Part shown: piece after piece, positions 9,175 through 19,346 of the stretch
How positions within the stretch are numbered: position 1 is the stretch's first letter
Layout of the letters: the number at the start of each line of letters is the position of its first letter
Assembly (NCBI RefSeq): GCF_014189855.1
Contig: NZ_BJFN01000003.1
Coordinates: 434,001-498,000, forward strand
DNA from: Buttiauxella sp. A111
GTDB lineage: Bacteria; Pseudomonadota; Gammaproteobacteria; Enterobacterales; Enterobacteriaceae
Direction: 5' to 3'
Length of the DNA stretch: 64,000 bases
Notes under the pieces: generated by a model
What the model was told of the DNA's origin: nothing
Database searches by the model: none
What the model saw: the letters and a program-made list of their open reading frames with translations, nothing else
Translations under genes and position numbers: made by a program

Positions 9175-11589
9175 TCAGCCAACAAACTGGCGGAATAGCG
9201 CTTTACCTTTCAACAGGCGCACACCTAACCAACCACCGCAGAGCGAAAGCAACACCGCGCCGCTCACAGGCAGAATAACCCACAGCCGCCAGTCAGGTTC
9301 CCACGGGAAATCAAACACCCGAGTTTGCAGCAGACCAAGCGCGGTTTCAGCCCCGATGGCAGCAACCAGCCCGGACACCATACCCAGCACCGCAAACTCG
9401 CACCACAATGTCGTGCGTAGCAGGCGTTTTCCGGCTCCGAGCGTGCGGTACACCACCAGCTCTTGATGGCGTTGACGCATGCCGACCTGAACCTGGGCCA
9501 GCAGCAGCAAGACACCACATGCCGTCACCAACACCACCATCACTTCCAGCGCTCGACTGACCTGCTCCAGCACCTGCCCGACCTGGCGCAGAATCGCGCC
9601 AATATCCAGCAAGCTGACCGTTGGGAATTCACGGTTAAGCTGCGTCAACATGCCGTTCTTCCCTTCCCAGCGGAAACTGGTTAACCAACTTTGTGGCTGG
9701 TTATCAAGCGCACCCGGCGGGAAGATAAAGTAGAAGTTAGGACGCAGGCTTTCCCAGTCGACTTTACGCAGGCTGGTGACTTTGGCGGAGAAATCCTGGG
9801 TATCGCCCATAAACGTGACGGTATCACCCAGTCCTATTTTCAGCCGTTTCGCGACACCTTCGTCCATCGACACTTCACCCGCTTTCGGCGGCCAGGAGCC
9901 CGCGAGTATTGGGTTATGCGCCGGCTTTTGGCTCTGCCACGTCAGATTCAGTTCTCGATTGAGCGCTTCATCCGGATTCCCTTCGGTCGATTTTCCGTTT
10001 ATCGCCGTCATGCGCACGCGCACTATCGGGTAGAACGACTCCGGGATAATCTGGTGCTCAGCCAAAAATTCCTTCACCGGCTGAACTTGCTCAGTAGCAA
10101 TGTTTAGCAGGAAATAGTTCGGGCTTTCTGGTGGTAATTGTTGCTGCCAGCGGTCGAGCAGATCGCCACGAAGCACCAACAATAAGGCCAATAGCATAAA
10201 CGACAGCGAGAACGCCGCGAGCTGGCTTAACGTTGCCCACGGCTGGCGCAGCAGTCGGTTCACCGCCAGACGCAGCGCGAGGTTTTTCAGCGTCAGCTTT
10301 TTCAGCAGTTTCAACACGCCCCAGCCAACAATGCCACACAGCGCCGCCAGCACTACCGTTCCCGCCAGTACCGCCCACAGCAGTGTGCTTCCGCCCATCA
10401 GCAGGGCTAACAGCGCCACCACGACTAACGTAATAATCGGCAGATAGATTTTCAAAGGCCAGACATTTGCCACCGCGTCACGGCGTAAAACCCTTAGCGG
10501 TTGCGTTGCCAGTAACAGGCGATAAGGGCGCAAACCCACCAGCAATGAAATCACCACCATTGAGCCGACGGCCCACACCCACGGCCATAAGCTTGCAGGC
10601 GGAAGTGCCGCAGGTAAAACAGGCTTCAGCAGGCGCATTAACACCGCCTCAAACACCAATCCCGCTGCACCACCGGTTATCGCGGCGAGTGCCAGCACCA
10701 TCAGCCATTGGCCGATAATCAATTTACGCAGTGCAGCACGCCCGGCCCCAAGGGTTTTCAGAATAGCCACTAAATCGTAACGGCTGCGGCAATAATGGTT
10801 CATCGCCACAGCAACGGCGGCGACAGCCAGCAGCAGCGTCAGAAGCGCAGACAGCAGCAAGAATTGTTGCGACCTTTCGAGGGATTTCCCGAGCGCGCCG
10901 TCATCTTGCTCCATGCCGTACCAACGTTGTTCAGGCTTCAGCTTCGGCAGCAGGTAGTTTTCAAACTTATCGAGCTGCTGCGCCGTACCGCCAAATTTGT
11001 AGCGCCAGGTGATGCGGCCGCCCGGTTGTATCGCTCCGGTTTTTTCCACATCAGCCAGGTTCATCATTAGTCGCGGTGCCATCTGGAACGGGTTAAAACC
11101 GGAATCGGGTTCCTGAATAACCTCTCCAGCAATACGCAACGTGGTGTCACCCACATCCAGCGAATCCCCGACATGGAGATTCAACAGGGCCATTAAACGC
11201 GGTGCCAGCAACACACTTCCCGGCTCTGGCTTCAAACCCGGCGGGTTGGTGTCGAGCTGGCCATACATCGGATAGATCTCATCTACCGCCTTTACCGACG
11301 CCAGTTGTGGCGTGTCTCCAGCAAACGTCATGGTGGCAAAGGTCAGTTGCTTACCAACTTTCAGCCCCTCTTTTTTTGCTTGATCCAGCCATTCTTGCGG
11401 CACTTCACGCGAGCTTCTCAATGCGCGGTCGCCCGCCATAAAATCGCGACTTTGCTGATTAAGCCCTTGTTCCATGCGATCGCTGATATTCCCCAGCGCC
11501 AGTACACACGCCACTGCCAGGCTTAACGCCAACCAGACAATCAGTAATGATGGCGAGCGCCATTCGCGCCAGAACCAGCGAGCAATCAT
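9175..11589 (-). CDS. ybbP: FtsX-family ABC transporter permease YbbP
   Basis: 804-residue inner-membrane permease of the MacB/FtsX class with a duplicated core. One membrane segment is near the N-terminus (LLIVWLALSLAVACVLAL). A large periplasmic part follows, then a group of three or four segments around 250-480, and a final group at 690-800. Its ATPase is YbbA, whose stop overlaps this start (ATGA). The start at 11589 gives the conserved MIARWFWREW; four codons upstream were dropped. The substrate is unknown. Linkage to the periplasmic thioesterase TesA suggests handling of lipidic or acyl compounds, which is inference. Confidence 0.95.
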   Translation of the reverse strand: MIARWFWREWRSPSLLIVWLALSLAVACVLALGNISDRMEQGLNQQSRDFMAGDRALRSSREVPQEWLDQAKKEGLKVGKQLTFATMTFAGDTPQLASVKAVDEIYPMYGQLDTNPPGLKPEPGSVLLAPRLMALLNLHVGDSLDVGDTTLRIAGEVIQEPDSGFNPFQMAPRLMMNLADVEKTGAIQPGGRITWRYKFGGTAQQLDKFENYLLPKLKPEQRWYGMEQDDGALGKSLERSQQFLLLSALLTLLLAVAAVAVAMNHYCRSRYDLVAILKTLGAGRAALRKLIIGQWLMVLALAAITGGAAGLVFEAVLMRLLKPVLPAALPPASLWPWVWAVGSMVVISLLVGLRPYRLLLATQPLRVLRRDAVANVWPLKIYLPIITLVVVALLALLMGGSTLLWAVLAGTVVLAALCGIVGWGVLKLLKKLTLKNLALRLAVNRLLRQPWATLSQLAAFSLSFMLLALLLVLRGDLLDRWQQQLPPESPNYFLLNIATEQVQPVKEFLAEHQIIPESFYPIVRVRMTAINGKSTEGNPDEALNRELNLTWQSQKPAHNPILAGSWPPKAGEVSMDEGVAKRLKIGLGDTVTFMGDTQDFSAKVTSLRKVDWESLRPNFYFIFPPGALDNQPQSWLTSFRWEGKNGMLTQLNREFPTVSLLDIGAILRQVGQVLEQVSRALEVMVVLVTACGVLLLLAQVQVGMRQRHQELVVYRTLGAGKRLLRTTLWCEFAVLGMVSGLVAAIGAETALGLLQTRVFDFPWEPDWRLWVILPVSGAVLLSLCGGWLGVRLLKGKALFRQFVG

Positions 11590-12272
11590 GCTTCCTCCCA
11601 CAATTTACCTTCACGCAGACGCAGGCGGCGGTCGCAGCGTGCAGCCAGTTGTTCATCATGGGTCACGAGGATCAGCGTGGTGGCGAAATCACGATTCAGA
11701 GAAAAGAGTAAATCCGCAATGCGGTCGCCGGTGTGGCGGTCGAGATTGCCGGTAGGCTCATCGGCAAATAGCACGCCAGGACGTCCATTAAACGCGCGAG
11801 CCAGCGCCACACGTTGTTGTTCGCCGCCCGAAAGTTGCGCCGGAAGATGATCCATACGTTTGCCAAGCCCGAGCTGCTCGAGCAAGGCTTTGGCCTGCGC
11901 ACGGCTGGAGGCGTCGTTTTCACCGCGCAGTAGCGCCGGGAGTTCGACGTTTTCCAGCGCGTTGAGCGTCGGCACAAGCATGAATGACTGGAACACAAAA
12001 CCGACGTTTTTCGCCCGTAGCGCCGCTCGCGCTTCTTCATCCATGGTGTGTAACGGCTGGCCGCAGAGGTGAACTTCCCCGTCGCTGCCATCATCCAACC
12101 CTGCGAGGATCGCCAGTAGTGTAGACTTCCCGGAACCTGACTCCCCGATTAACGCAATGGTCTGCGCCGGTTTGACAACCAGCTCAACTCCAGTAAGGAT
12201 GGAGAGCTGATGTTCCCCCTGACCCACGGACTTACTAAGATGATGAACTTCAACAATGTTTTCCGCTGGCAT
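11586..12272 (-). CDS. ybbA: ABC transporter ATP-binding protein YbbA
   Basis: 228-residue LolD/MacB-type ATPase. It has Walker A GESGSGKST, signature LSGGEQQRVALAR, Walker B VLFADEPTGNLD and the switch histidine in VTHDEQ. It forms a transporter with YbbP, overlapping its start by 4 bases. The start at 12272 gives MPAENIVEVHHL. About 65 in-frame codons upstream lie antisense to tesA and are not conserved. The first 33 bases overlap the divergent tesA start. Confidence 0.96.
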   Translation of the reverse strand: MPAENIVEVHHLSKSVGQGEHQLSILTGVELVVKPAQTIALIGESGSGKSTLLAILAGLDDGSDGEVHLCGQPLHTMDEEARAALRAKNVGFVFQSFMLVPTLNALENVELPALLRGENDASSRAQAKALLEQLGLGKRMDHLPAQLSGGEQQRVALARAFNGRPGVLFADEPTGNLDRHTGDRIADLLFSLNRDFATTLILVTHDEQLAARCDRRLRLREGKLWEEA

Positions 12273-12869
12273 GTGCCCTTCCTGTTTCTGGCTTTCTTGA
12301 CCATTCGCGCCGCACATGCGGACACGTTGCTGATTTTGGGTGATAGCCTGAGTGCCGGGTATAGAATGTCTGCAACCGCGGCCTGGCCTGCGCTGCTGGA
12401 TGCGAAATGGCACCAGCAAAATACCAAAGTTGTGAACGCCAGTATTAGTGGCGACACCGCACCGCAAGGGCTGGCGCGGCTACCAGCGCTACTGAAACAA
12501 CATCAGCCTCGCTGGGTCTTAATTGAACTTGGTGGCAACGATGGACTGCGTGGTTTTCAGCCACAAGCCATCGAAAAAAGTCTGCGCCAGATAATCACCG
12601 ATGTGAAAGCAGCAAAGGCACAACCTTTGCTGATGCAAATACGTCTGCCGGCAAACTACGGTCGTCGTTATAATGAGGCGTTTAGCGCTATTTATCCGCA
12701 ACTTGCCAAAGAGTTTTCTATACCTCTACTGCCATTTTTTATGGAGGAGATCTATTTGAAACCGCAATGGATGCAGGATGACGGCATACATCCGAACAGT
12801 GATGCCCAACCGTTTATCGCCGACTGGATGTCCTCCCGTCTGGCACCTTTAGTAAAACACGACTCATGA
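12240..12869 (+). CDS. tesA: Multifunctional acyl-CoA thioesterase I / protease I / lysophospholipase L1
   Basis: Periplasmic SGNH hydrolase acting on acyl-CoA, acyl-ACP, lysophospholipids and some peptide esters. 209 residues with a signal peptide (cut after about AAHA). The catalytic Ser is in ILGDSLSAGY, the oxyanion residues in GGNDGLRG, and the Asp-His dyad in DGIHPN near the C-terminus. A double ATG at 12240/12243 leaves the exact start open by one codon. The start overlaps that of the divergent ybbA, so the promoters of each gene lie inside the other's coding region. Confidence 0.96.
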   Translation: MMNFNNVFRWHVPFLFLAFLTIRAAHADTLLILGDSLSAGYRMSATAAWPALLDAKWHQQNTKVVNASISGDTAPQGLARLPALLKQHQPRWVLIELGGNDGLRGFQPQAIEKSLRQIITDVKAAKAQPLLMQIRLPANYGRRYNEAFSAIYPQLAKEFSIPLLPFFMEEIYLKPQWMQDDGIHPNSDAQPFIADWMSSRLAPLVKHDS

Positions 12870-12897
12870 ACAATCGGAGCTTCGCGCGGGTAAAGTT

Positions 12898-13668
12898 ATG
12901 CAAAAATCAGTTTTAATTACAGGTTGTTCCAGCGGTATTGGTCTTGCCTGCGCACAAGATTTAAAACAACAGGGTTACCGCGTTTTGGCCGCCTGCCGCA
13001 AGAACGAAGATGTTGAACGCATGAATCAGGCCGGATTTACCGGAGTATTGCTCGATCTCGACTCCCCTGAAAGCGTGCAAGCAGCGGCAGCAGAGGTTAT
13101 CGAGCTTACGGGTAATCGCCTGTACGGGCTGTTTAATAATGGCGGATATGGTGTTTATGGGCCGCTACAAACGCTTACGCGCGAACAGCTTGAGCAGCAA
13201 TTTTCGACCAATTTATTTGGCACCCATCAACTGACGATGCTGCTGCTTCCGGCGATGCTCCCGCATCGTGAAGGGCGAATTGTGATGACCAGTTCAGTCA
13301 TGGGACTGGTTTCCACGCCGGGTCGTGGAGCCTATGCTGCCAGCAAATATGCGCTGGAAGCCTGGTCTGATGCGCTACGCATGGAACTGCATCACAGCGG
13401 TATTAAAGTCAGTTTGATTGAGCCCGGCCCCATTCGTACGCAGTTTTCGCAAAACGTAAACCAGACGCAAGCCGACCATCCGGTAGAAAATCCGGGGATC
13501 GCCGCACGCTTTACGCTTGGCCCGGAAGCAGTGGTGGTAAAAGTGCGCCATGCTTTTGAGAGCCCGAATCCAAAATTACGCTATCCGGTCACGTTAGTTG
13601 CCCATGCTTTAACATGGTTGCGTCGTCTGTTACCGGGTCGCATGTTAGATAAAATTTTACGTGGTTAG
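12898..13668 (+). CDS. ybbO: Short-chain dehydrogenase YbbO
   Basis: 256-residue NADP-dependent short-chain dehydrogenase. It has a Rossmann nucleotide motif TGCSSGIG at residues 7-14, an NNGG motif (usually NNAG), the catalytic Ser in MTSSVMG and YAASK with the catalytic Tyr and Lys. Activity on aldehydes or hydroxysteroid-like ketones has been reported for family members, but the physiological substrate is unsettled. It follows tesA by 28 bases and precedes cnoX, so a tesA-ybbO-cnoX unit is likely. Confidence 0.93.
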   Translation: MQKSVLITGCSSGIGLACAQDLKQQGYRVLAACRKNEDVERMNQAGFTGVLLDLDSPESVQAAAAEVIELTGNRLYGLFNNGGYGVYGPLQTLTREQLEQQFSTNLFGTHQLTMLLLPAMLPHREGRIVMTSSVMGLVSTPGRGAYAASKYALEAWSDALRMELHHSGIKVSLIEPGPIRTQFSQNVNQTQADHPVENPGIAARFTLGPEAVVVKVRHAFESPNPKLRYPVTLVAHALTWLRRLLPGRMLDKILRG

Positions 13669-13726
13669 TTGAAGCACCCGCCGCCAACCCCCATGTAAAA
13701 AACAAATCTTGAAAAGAGAGTGACTC

Positions 13727-14581
13727 ATGTCTGCACAGTACAATATCGATATCACCGAAGCGAACCTGCACCAGACGCTAGAACAATCCGTTACTACGCC
13801 GGTGCTGTTTTACTTCTGGTCGGCGCGCAGCCAGCATTGCGAACAACTCACGCCAGTTTTGGACAAACTTGCCGCACAGTATCAGGGGCAGTTTCTGCTT
13901 GCCAAAGTGGACTGCGATGCCGAGCAAATGGTCGCATCACAGTTTGGTTTGCGCAGCATTCCTACCGTGTACTTGTTCCAGAATGGCCAACCAGTAGACG
14001 GTTTCCAGGGGCCGCAACCAGAAGAAGCGATTCGCGCCCTGCTGGAAAAAGTGCTACCGCGTGAAGAAGAGTTGAAAGCGCAAGAAGCCATGCTACTGAT
14101 GCAAGAAGGCAAACACGCTGAAGCGTTGCCGTTGCTCAAAGATGCGTGGCAATTGTCTAACCAAAACAGCGAAATTGGCCTGATGCTGGCGGAAGTGCAA
14201 ATCGCACTGACGCGTTGCGAAGACGCTGAAGCGGTGCTTAAAACCATTCCGTTACAGGACCAGGATAGCCGTTATCAAGGGCTGGTCGCGCAGATTGAGC
14301 TGCTAAAGCAAGCGGCTGATACCCCCGAGATCCAATTGCTGCAACAACAGGTTGAGCAAGATCCTGAAAATGCACTGTTAGCCAGCCAACTGGCGCTGCA
14401 ATTGCATCAGGTCGGGCGCAATGAAGAAGCGCTGGAATTGCTGTATACCCATCTGAAAAAAGATCTCGGTGCAGCAGACGGGCAAGTGCGCAAAATGATG
14501 ATGGAAATCCTTGCCGCCCTCGGAACAGGTGACGCACTGGCATCTAAATATCGCCGCCAAATTTATTCGTTGCTCTATTAA
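13727..14581 (+). CDS. cnoX: Chaperedoxin CnoX (YbbN)
   Basis: 284-residue holdase that protects proteins from bleach-type oxidation and hands substrates to GroEL and DnaK. The N-terminal thioredoxin domain (about 1-110) carries SQHC in place of the redox CXXC, so it lacks oxidoreductase activity. The rest is tetratricopeptide-like helices (for example [15 protein letters not shown]). In E. coli the divergent fetAB genes lie between this gene and qmcA. They are absent here. Confidence 0.95.
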   Translation: MSAQYNIDITEANLHQTLEQSVTTPVLFYFWSARSQHCEQLTPVLDKLAAQYQGQFLLAKVDCDAEQMVASQFGLRSIPTVYLFQNGQPVDGFQGPQPEEAIRALLEKVLPREEELKAQEAMLLMQEGKHAEALPLLKDAWQLSNQNSEIGLMLAEVQIALTRCEDAEAVLKTIPLQDQDSRYQGLVAQIELLKQAADTPEIQLLQQQVEQDPENALLASQLALQLHQVGRNEEALELLYTHLKKDLGAADGQVRKMMMEILAALGTGDALASKYRRQIYSLLY

Positions 14582-14671
14582 TTCAAAAAGCTTATTCAGG
14601 ACAAGGAAGTCGCAGAAAATTTCAGCGTTAAGCGTTAGACTTACATCAAAATAACAATGGAGGTTTTTTTG

Positions 14672-15586
14672 ATGTTAATCGTCATTCCTGTACTGATCTT
14701 CGTCGCGCTGATTATCGTCGGCGCCGGGGTAAAAATCGTGCCGCAAGGCTACCAATGGACAGTGGAGCGCTTCGGTCGTTACACCAACACTCTGATGCCA
14801 GGCTTAAGCCTTGTGGTGCCGTTCATGGACCGCATTGGCCGCAAAATCAATATGATGGAGCAAGTGCTGGACATCCCTTCCCAGGAAGTCATCTCTAAAG
14901 ATAACGCCAACGTCGCCATCGATGCCGTGTGCTTTATTCAGGTTGTTGACGCGCCGCGTGCGGCCTATGAAGTCAGTAATCTTGAACTCGCCATCATTAA
15001 CCTCACCATGACCAACATTCGTACGGTGCTGGGTTCTATGGAGCTTGATGAAATGCTATCGCAGCGTGACAACATCAATACGCGCCTGCTGCATATCGTG
15101 GATGAAGCGACAAATCCATGGGGTATCAAAATCACCCGTATCGAGATCCGTGATGTGCGCCCACCGGCTGAACTGATTGACGCGATGAATGCTCAGATGA
15201 AAGCCGAGCGTACTAAACGTGCATATATTCTGGAAGCCGAAGGGATCCGCCAGGCTGAAATTGTTAAAGCCGAAGGGGATAAGCAGTCGAAAATCCTGAA
15301 AGCGGAAGGTGAACGCCAGTCTGCCTTCCTGCAAGCGGAAGCTCGTGAACGTAGTGCTGAAGCGGAAGCTCGTGCGACGCAAATGGTGTCCGAAGCTATC
15401 GCCAAAGGGGATATTCAGGCGATTAACTACTTCGTTGCCCAGAAATACACCGACGCGTTGCAGCACATTGGCTCATCCAATAACAGCAAAGTGGTGTTAA
15501 TGCCGCTGGATGCCACCAGCCTGATGGGGTCGATTGCCGGTATTAGCGAACTTATCGCGCAAAGCGGTAACGAGCGTAAAAAATGA
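14672..15586 (+). CDS. qmcA: Stomatin/prohibitin-family membrane protein QmcA
   Basis: 304-residue SPFH/band-7 protein. It has an N-terminal membrane anchor (about 2-22), a band-7 domain (about 25-180), and a long charged coiled coil of repeated KAEGxxQ/AEAxxR units at 180-260. A strong GGAGG (14659-14663) places the start at 14672 rather than five codons upstream. It overlaps ybbJ by 4 bases. SPFH and NfeD-like partners act together in membrane microdomain and protein quality control. The specific role here is not visible. Confidence 0.95.
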   Translation: MLIVIPVLIFVALIIVGAGVKIVPQGYQWTVERFGRYTNTLMPGLSLVVPFMDRIGRKINMMEQVLDIPSQEVISKDNANVAIDAVCFIQVVDAPRAAYEVSNLELAIINLTMTNIRTVLGSMELDEMLSQRDNINTRLLHIVDEATNPWGIKITRIEIRDVRPPAELIDAMNAQMKAERTKRAYILEAEGIRQAEIVKAEGDKQSKILKAEGERQSAFLQAEARERSAEAEARATQMVSEAIAKGDIQAINYFVAQKYTDALQHIGSSNNSKVVLMPLDATSLMGSIAGISELIAQSGNERKK

Positions 15587-16029
15587 TAACCCTGCTGTTT
15601 GCTCACGCACATATCTTCTGGCTGACGCTGGGTGGCCTGCTTCTGGCCGCTGAAATGCTCGGCGCCAGCGGTTATCTGCTGTGGAGCGGCGTTGCAGCAG
15701 TGCTGACCGGTTTGCTGGTATGGGTTGTGCCACTGGGTTGGGAATGGCAAGGCGTTTGCTTTTCCATTCTCACGCTGGTTGCTGCTTTTTTGTGGTGGCG
15801 CTGGCTGTCAACACGTAAGCAGCAAGAGCCGGGTGAAGTGCTCAATCAGCGCGGTCATCAACTCATTGGCAGGCACTTGCGTCTGGAGACGACCCTGGTG
15901 AATGGCCGAGGCCATGTGCGCGTAGCCGATAGTTCATGGCCGGTGATGGCTGAGAGCGATTTAGCCGCAGGCACTGAAGTCGTGGTGGTGGCTGTTGAAG
16001 GCATCACGTTGAAAATACAGGCCGTTTAG
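15583..16029 (+). CDS. ybbJ: NfeD-like inner-membrane protein YbbJ
   Basis: 148 residues. Two or three hydrophobic helices fill the first 75 residues, followed by an NfeD-type OB-fold tail ([19 protein letters not shown]). It starts inside the qmcA stop (ATGA), the usual pairing of NfeD-like proteins with SPFH proteins. It probably anchors or modulates QmcA. Confidence 0.93.
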   Translation: MITLLFAHAHIFWLTLGGLLLAAEMLGASGYLLWSGVAAVLTGLLVWVVPLGWEWQGVCFSILTLVAAFLWWRWLSTRKQQEPGEVLNQRGHQLIGRHLRLETTLVNGRGHVRVADSSWPVMAESDLAAGTEVVVVAVEGITLKIQAV

Positions 16030-16042
16030 CGCGTGTATTGTA

Positions 16043-16106
16043 GAATGTCGCCACGCTAATCCGACTGACGAAAAACCATTGCAGGGTGGATTAGCGAGCG
16101 ACATTC
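16043..16106. repeat. Long two-step palindrome between ybbJ and cueR
   Basis: Two stacked stems: GAATGTCGC (16043-16051) pairs with GCGACATTC (16098-16106), and CGCTAATCC (16054-16062) with GGATTAGCG (16088-16096). Only CA/A interrupts the 18 base pairs, and the loop is 25 bases. It lies between convergent genes, has no T-run, and is probably a REP-like element. Confidence 0.8.
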
Positions 16107-16113
16107 ACCGCCA

Positions 16114-16515
16114 TTATTGGCGGTGGCAACATCCCGCAAGATTATCGATGATGGGGCAATTAGCGCTGTCATCACCTGGGCATGATTCCGCAAGCGCGAG
16201 CAATTGCTGACGCATCGCCTGCAATTCACTGATGTGTTTCTCAATATCCGCGACTTTCTGCAAAGTGCGCGCTTTTACATCCGCACTGTGGCGCGCCGGA
16301 TCATTGAACAAGTTAACCAGTTCCCCGCACTCTTCAAGATTAAACCCGACCTGGCGCGCCTGGCGCAGTAATGTCAGCTCATCAAGATGCTTTTGCGTGT
16401 AAGTCCGATAGCCGTTTTCGCCACGGTTCGGCACGGTCACTAACCCCTTCTCTTCATAAAAACGAATCGCTTTGCTGGTTAAACCGGTCTTTTTGGCAAC
16501 ATCGCTAATATTCAC
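16114..16515 (-). CDS. cueR: Copper-responsive MerR-family activator CueR
   Basis: 133 residues. An N-terminal MerR winged helix ([22 protein letters not shown]) is followed by a dimerisation helix and the Cu(I)-binding loop with C112 and C120 ([10 protein letters not shown]). The C-terminal CC-H tail is also typical. It is transcribed away from copA, whose promoter holds the CueR operator, and activates copA when copper rises. Confidence 0.97.
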   Translation of the reverse strand: MNISDVAKKTGLTSKAIRFYEEKGLVTVPNRGENGYRTYTQKHLDELTLLRQARQVGFNLEECGELVNLFNDPARHSADVKARTLQKVADIEKHISELQAMRQQLLALAESCPGDDSANCPIIDNLAGCCHRQ

Positions 16516-16524
16516 TTTCCCCCC

Positions 16525-16555
16525 TTGACCTTCCCCTGACTGGAAGGTTTAAGCT
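16525..16555 (+). promoter_or_regulatory. CueR-type copA promoter with 19-bp spacer
   Basis: The -35 TTGACC (16525-16530) and -10 TAAGCT (16550-16555) are separated by 19 bp. That overlong spacer is typical of MerR-activated promoters. The CueR dyad ACCTTCC (16528-16534) / GGAAGGT (16542-16548) sits between them. This is nearly the same as the E. coli copA promoter. Confidence 0.92.
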
Positions 16556-16608
16556 TTATAGTAAGTCATGAAAAAAACTTCGACGAGTAAAATTCAATAA
16601 TCCAATTA

Positions 16609-16735
16609 TATACCCGAGGGATTTCGGATTGCAGGAAGGCGGCAAGCGAGCGAAGCCCGATGAGCTGACTAAAGTCAGTGATTCGGGTGAGTGAACGTAG
16701 CCAACGCATCTGCAATTTGTAAGACAATGGGGATA
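16609..16735. repeat. Dispersed palindromic repeat in the copA leader
   Basis: A 127-bp element with inverted ends: TATACCC...GGATTGCAGG at the left and CTGCAATTTG...GGGGATA at the right. Related ends occur at 29570-29620 (partial), 36332-36366 (half copy) and 39577-39771 (complete). It lies between the copA promoter and the copA ribosome site, so it becomes part of the 5' untranslated RNA. Confidence 0.75.
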
Positions 16736-16746
16736 CAAGGAGTCTG

Positions 16747-19257
16747 ATGATGTCTCATATAATCGATCTCAACCTTGATGGCCTGACTTGTGGTCATTGC
16801 GTTAAACGCGTTAAGGAAAGCCTGGAACAGCGGCCTGACGTTGAACAAGCCGAGGTGACGCAAACTCACGCCAGCGTAACGGGCACTGCTTCCCTTGACG
16901 AATTAATCAATACCGTGAAACAAGCCGGATACGACGCGACGGAGGCTCGCCACCCAAAGGCTGATCCGCTGGCAGAGTCATCAATCCCGTCGGAAGCACT
17001 GACAGCGGCATCCAACTCGCTTCCGACAGCCACCAAAGATGACGACGATAGCCAACAGTTGTTGATCAACGGGATGAGCTGCGCCAGTTGCGTGACCCGG
17101 GTACAGAGTGCGTTACAAAACGTCCCCGGTGTCAGCATGGCGCGGGTAAACCTTGCCGAGCGCAGCGCCCTGATTATGGGCTCTGCCTCCGCCGAATCAT
17201 TAGTTAAAGCCGTTGAAAGCGTAGGTTACGGCGCTGAAGCCATTGAAGATGATGCGAAACGCCGTGAACGTCAGCAAGAAACCGCCAATGCTGCCGTTAA
17301 ACGTTTCCGCTGGCAGGCAATTCTGGCGCTGGCCGTCGGTATTCCCGTGATGGTGTGGGGAATGTTCGGTGACAATATGATGGTTACCGATGACAACCGT
17401 TCGTTGTGGCTGGCTATCGGCATTGTCACGCTAGGCGTCATGGTGTTTGCCGGTGGGCATTTCTATCGCAGTGCCTGGCGAAGCTTGCTCAACAAAACCG
17501 CCACCATGGATACGCTGGTCGCGTTGGGTACCGGTGCCGCATGGATCTACTCCATTACCGTCAACATTTGGCCGCAGCACTTCCCGATGGAAGCACGCCA
17601 TCTTTATTACGAAGCCAGTGCGATGATTATCGGTCTGATTAACCTCGGACATATGCTGGAGCAACGCGCCCGCCAACGTTCTTCGAAAGCGCTGGAACGC
17701 CTGCTGGATTTAACGCCGCCTACCGCACGAGTGGTCACTGCGGAAGGTGAGAAAAGTGTCCCTCTGGCTGAAGTGACCGCAGGGATGGTACTGCGGTTGA
17801 CGACCGGTGACCGCGTGCCGGTCGATGGTGAAATCACCCAAGGCGAAGCCTGGTTTGACGAAGCGATGCTGACCGGCGAGCCAGTGCCGCAACAAAAATC
17901 AACTGATGAGCCGATTCACGCAGGAACCGTGGTGCAAGACGGTAGCGTGCTGTTCCGCGCTACCGCAACAGGTAGCCACACCACGCTTTCACGTATTATC
18001 CGTATGGTGCGCCAGGCGCAGAGCAGTAAGCCGGAAATCGGCCAGCTTGCCGATAAAATCTCGGCGGTATTTGTTCCAGTCGTCGTGCTCATTGCGTTGT
18101 TTAGCGCCGCAATCTGGTACTTCTTCGGCCCGGCTCCGCAAATCGTTTATACGTTGGTCATTGCGACTACCGTGCTGATTATTGCCTGCCCTTGTGCGCT
18201 GGGCCTGGCAACGCCGATGTCGATTATTTCTGGCGTGGGTCGTGCCGCTGAGTTTGGTGTTTTAGTCCGCGACGCCGACGCGCTGCAACGTGCCAGTACA
18301 CTCGATACTATCGTCTTTGATAAAACCGGGACGCTAACCGAGGGCAAACCGCAAGTGGTCGCGGTCATAACTGACAACAACTGGTCTGAAGCTGATACGT
18401 TGAGGCTGGCGGGCGCACTGGAACAAGGCTCAAGCCACCCACTGGCACGCGCGATTCTTGATAAAACAGACGGTGTAGAACTGCCACAAGTGAATGCCTT
18501 CCGCACCTTGCGTGGGCTGGGTGTCAGCGGTGAAACCGAAGGGCATCAGTTGTTACTCGGCAACAAAGCGCTGATGGATGAGCAAAATGTGGATACCGCC
18601 CAGATGGCGGCAGAAATTGAAGCTCAGGCCAGTCGTGGCGCAACACCGGTTCTGCTAGCGGTAGATGGCAAACTGGTCGCATTATTTGCCATCCGCGATC
18701 CCCTGCGCGCTGACAGCGTTAGCGCGTTGCAACGCTTGCACCGTAACGGCTATCGTCTGGTGATGTTGACCGGGGATAACCCAACAACAGCTAACGCGAT
18801 TGCCAAAGAAGCCGGTATTGACGAAGTGATTGCAGGTGTTCTGCCGGACGGCAAAGCGGATGCGATTAAAAAGCTGCAACAACAAGGTCGACAAGTCGCG
18901 ATGGTCGGCGATGGTATCAACGATGCGCCAGCTTTAGCGCAGGCTGAAGTAGGGATTGCGATGGGCGGTGGGAGTGATGTTGCTATCGAAACCGCCGCCA
19001 TTACCTTAATGCGCCACAGTCTGGTTGGGGTTGCTGACGCGCTGGCGATATCCAAAGCAACGCTCCGCAATATGAAGCAGAACCTGTTAGGGGCGTTTGT
19101 CTATAACACCCTGGGGATCCCAATTGCCGCCGGGATCTTGTATCCATTGACCGGCACGTTACTCAACCCGGTGGTTGCCGGAGCAGCAATGGCGCTGTCA
19201 TCCATTACCGTGGTGAGCAACGCCAACCGTTTGTTGCGCTTTAAACCGAAAGACTAA
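16747..19257 (+). CDS. copA: Cu(I)-exporting P1B-type ATPase CopA
   Basis: Inner-membrane pump that exports cytoplasmic Cu(I). About 835 residues. Two N-terminal heavy-metal domains carry GLTCGHC and GMSCASC. Eight membrane segments follow, with the metal-passage CPC in [11 protein letters not shown], the phosphorylation motif DKTGT, TGE in the actuator loop (MLTGEPV) and the hinge [10 protein letters not shown]. ATGs at 16747 and 16750 are both possible, and the second gives the usual MSH start after AAGGAG. A -1 frameshift site after the first metal domain allows a short copper-chaperone product. Induced by CueR. Confidence 0.98.
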   Translation: MMSHIIDLNLDGLTCGHCVKRVKESLEQRPDVEQAEVTQTHASVTGTASLDELINTVKQAGYDATEARHPKADPLAESSIPSEALTAASNSLPTATKDDDDSQQLLINGMSCASCVTRVQSALQNVPGVSMARVNLAERSALIMGSASAESLVKAVESVGYGAEAIEDDAKRRERQQETANAAVKRFRWQAILALAVGIPVMVWGMFGDNMMVTDDNRSLWLAIGIVTLGVMVFAGGHFYRSAWRSLLNKTATMDTLVALGTGAAWIYSITVNIWPQHFPMEARHLYYEASAMIIGLINLGHMLEQRARQRSSKALERLLDLTPPTARVVTAEGEKSVPLAEVTAGMVLRLTTGDRVPVDGEITQGEAWFDEAMLTGEPVPQQKSTDEPIHAGTVVQDGSVLFRATATGSHTTLSRIIRMVRQAQSSKPEIGQLADKISAVFVPVVVLIALFSAAIWYFFGPAPQIVYTLVIATTVLIIACPCALGLATPMSIISGVGRAAEFGVLVRDADALQRASTLDTIVFDKTGTLTEGKPQVVAVITDNNWSEADTLRLAGALEQGSSHPLARAILDKTDGVELPQVNAFRTLRGLGVSGETEGHQLLLGNKALMDEQNVDTAQMAAEIEAQASRGATPVLLAVDGKLVALFAIRDPLRADSVSALQRLHRNGYRLVMLTGDNPTTANAIAKEAGIDEVIAGVLPDGKADAIKKLQQQGRQVAMVGDGINDAPALAQAEVGIAMGGGSDVAIETAAITLMRHSLVGVADALAISKATLRNMKQNLLGAFVYNTLGIPIAAGILYPLTGTLLNPVVAGAAMALSSITVVSNANRLLRFKPKD
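16953..16964 (+). other. Programmed -1 frameshift site producing CopA(Z)
   Basis: The heptamer CCCAAAG (C-CCA-AAG in the copA frame, 16953-16959) lies right after the first metal-binding domain. A -1 slip gives CCC-AAA-GGC-TGA, so translation stops at 16962-16964 after one extra glycine. The product is about 71 residues and equals one GLTCGHC domain. This matches the E. coli copA case, where frameshifting makes a separate copper chaperone. Downstream RNA structure was not tested. Confidence 0.85.
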
Positions 19258-19263
19258 CCTGGC

Positions 19264-19293
19264 TTCCCCACTCCACCTGGAGTGGGGAAATTT
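19264..19293 (+). terminator. Hairpin terminator after copA
   Basis: Perfect 12-bp arms (19264-19275 and 19278-19289) around a 2-base CC centre, followed by only AATTT. It lies just after the copA stop and is a likely terminator despite the short T-run. Confidence 0.7.
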
Positions 19294-19346
19294 GCGCCCA
19301 ACGCATTGCAGCGGTAGCATGACTTTTTAGCCAGGAAATCAGCTAT

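Noticed and set aside
12273-12467. N-terminal extension of ybbA
   Set aside because: Antisense to tesA, with no homology to ABC ATPases upstream of MPAENIVEV.
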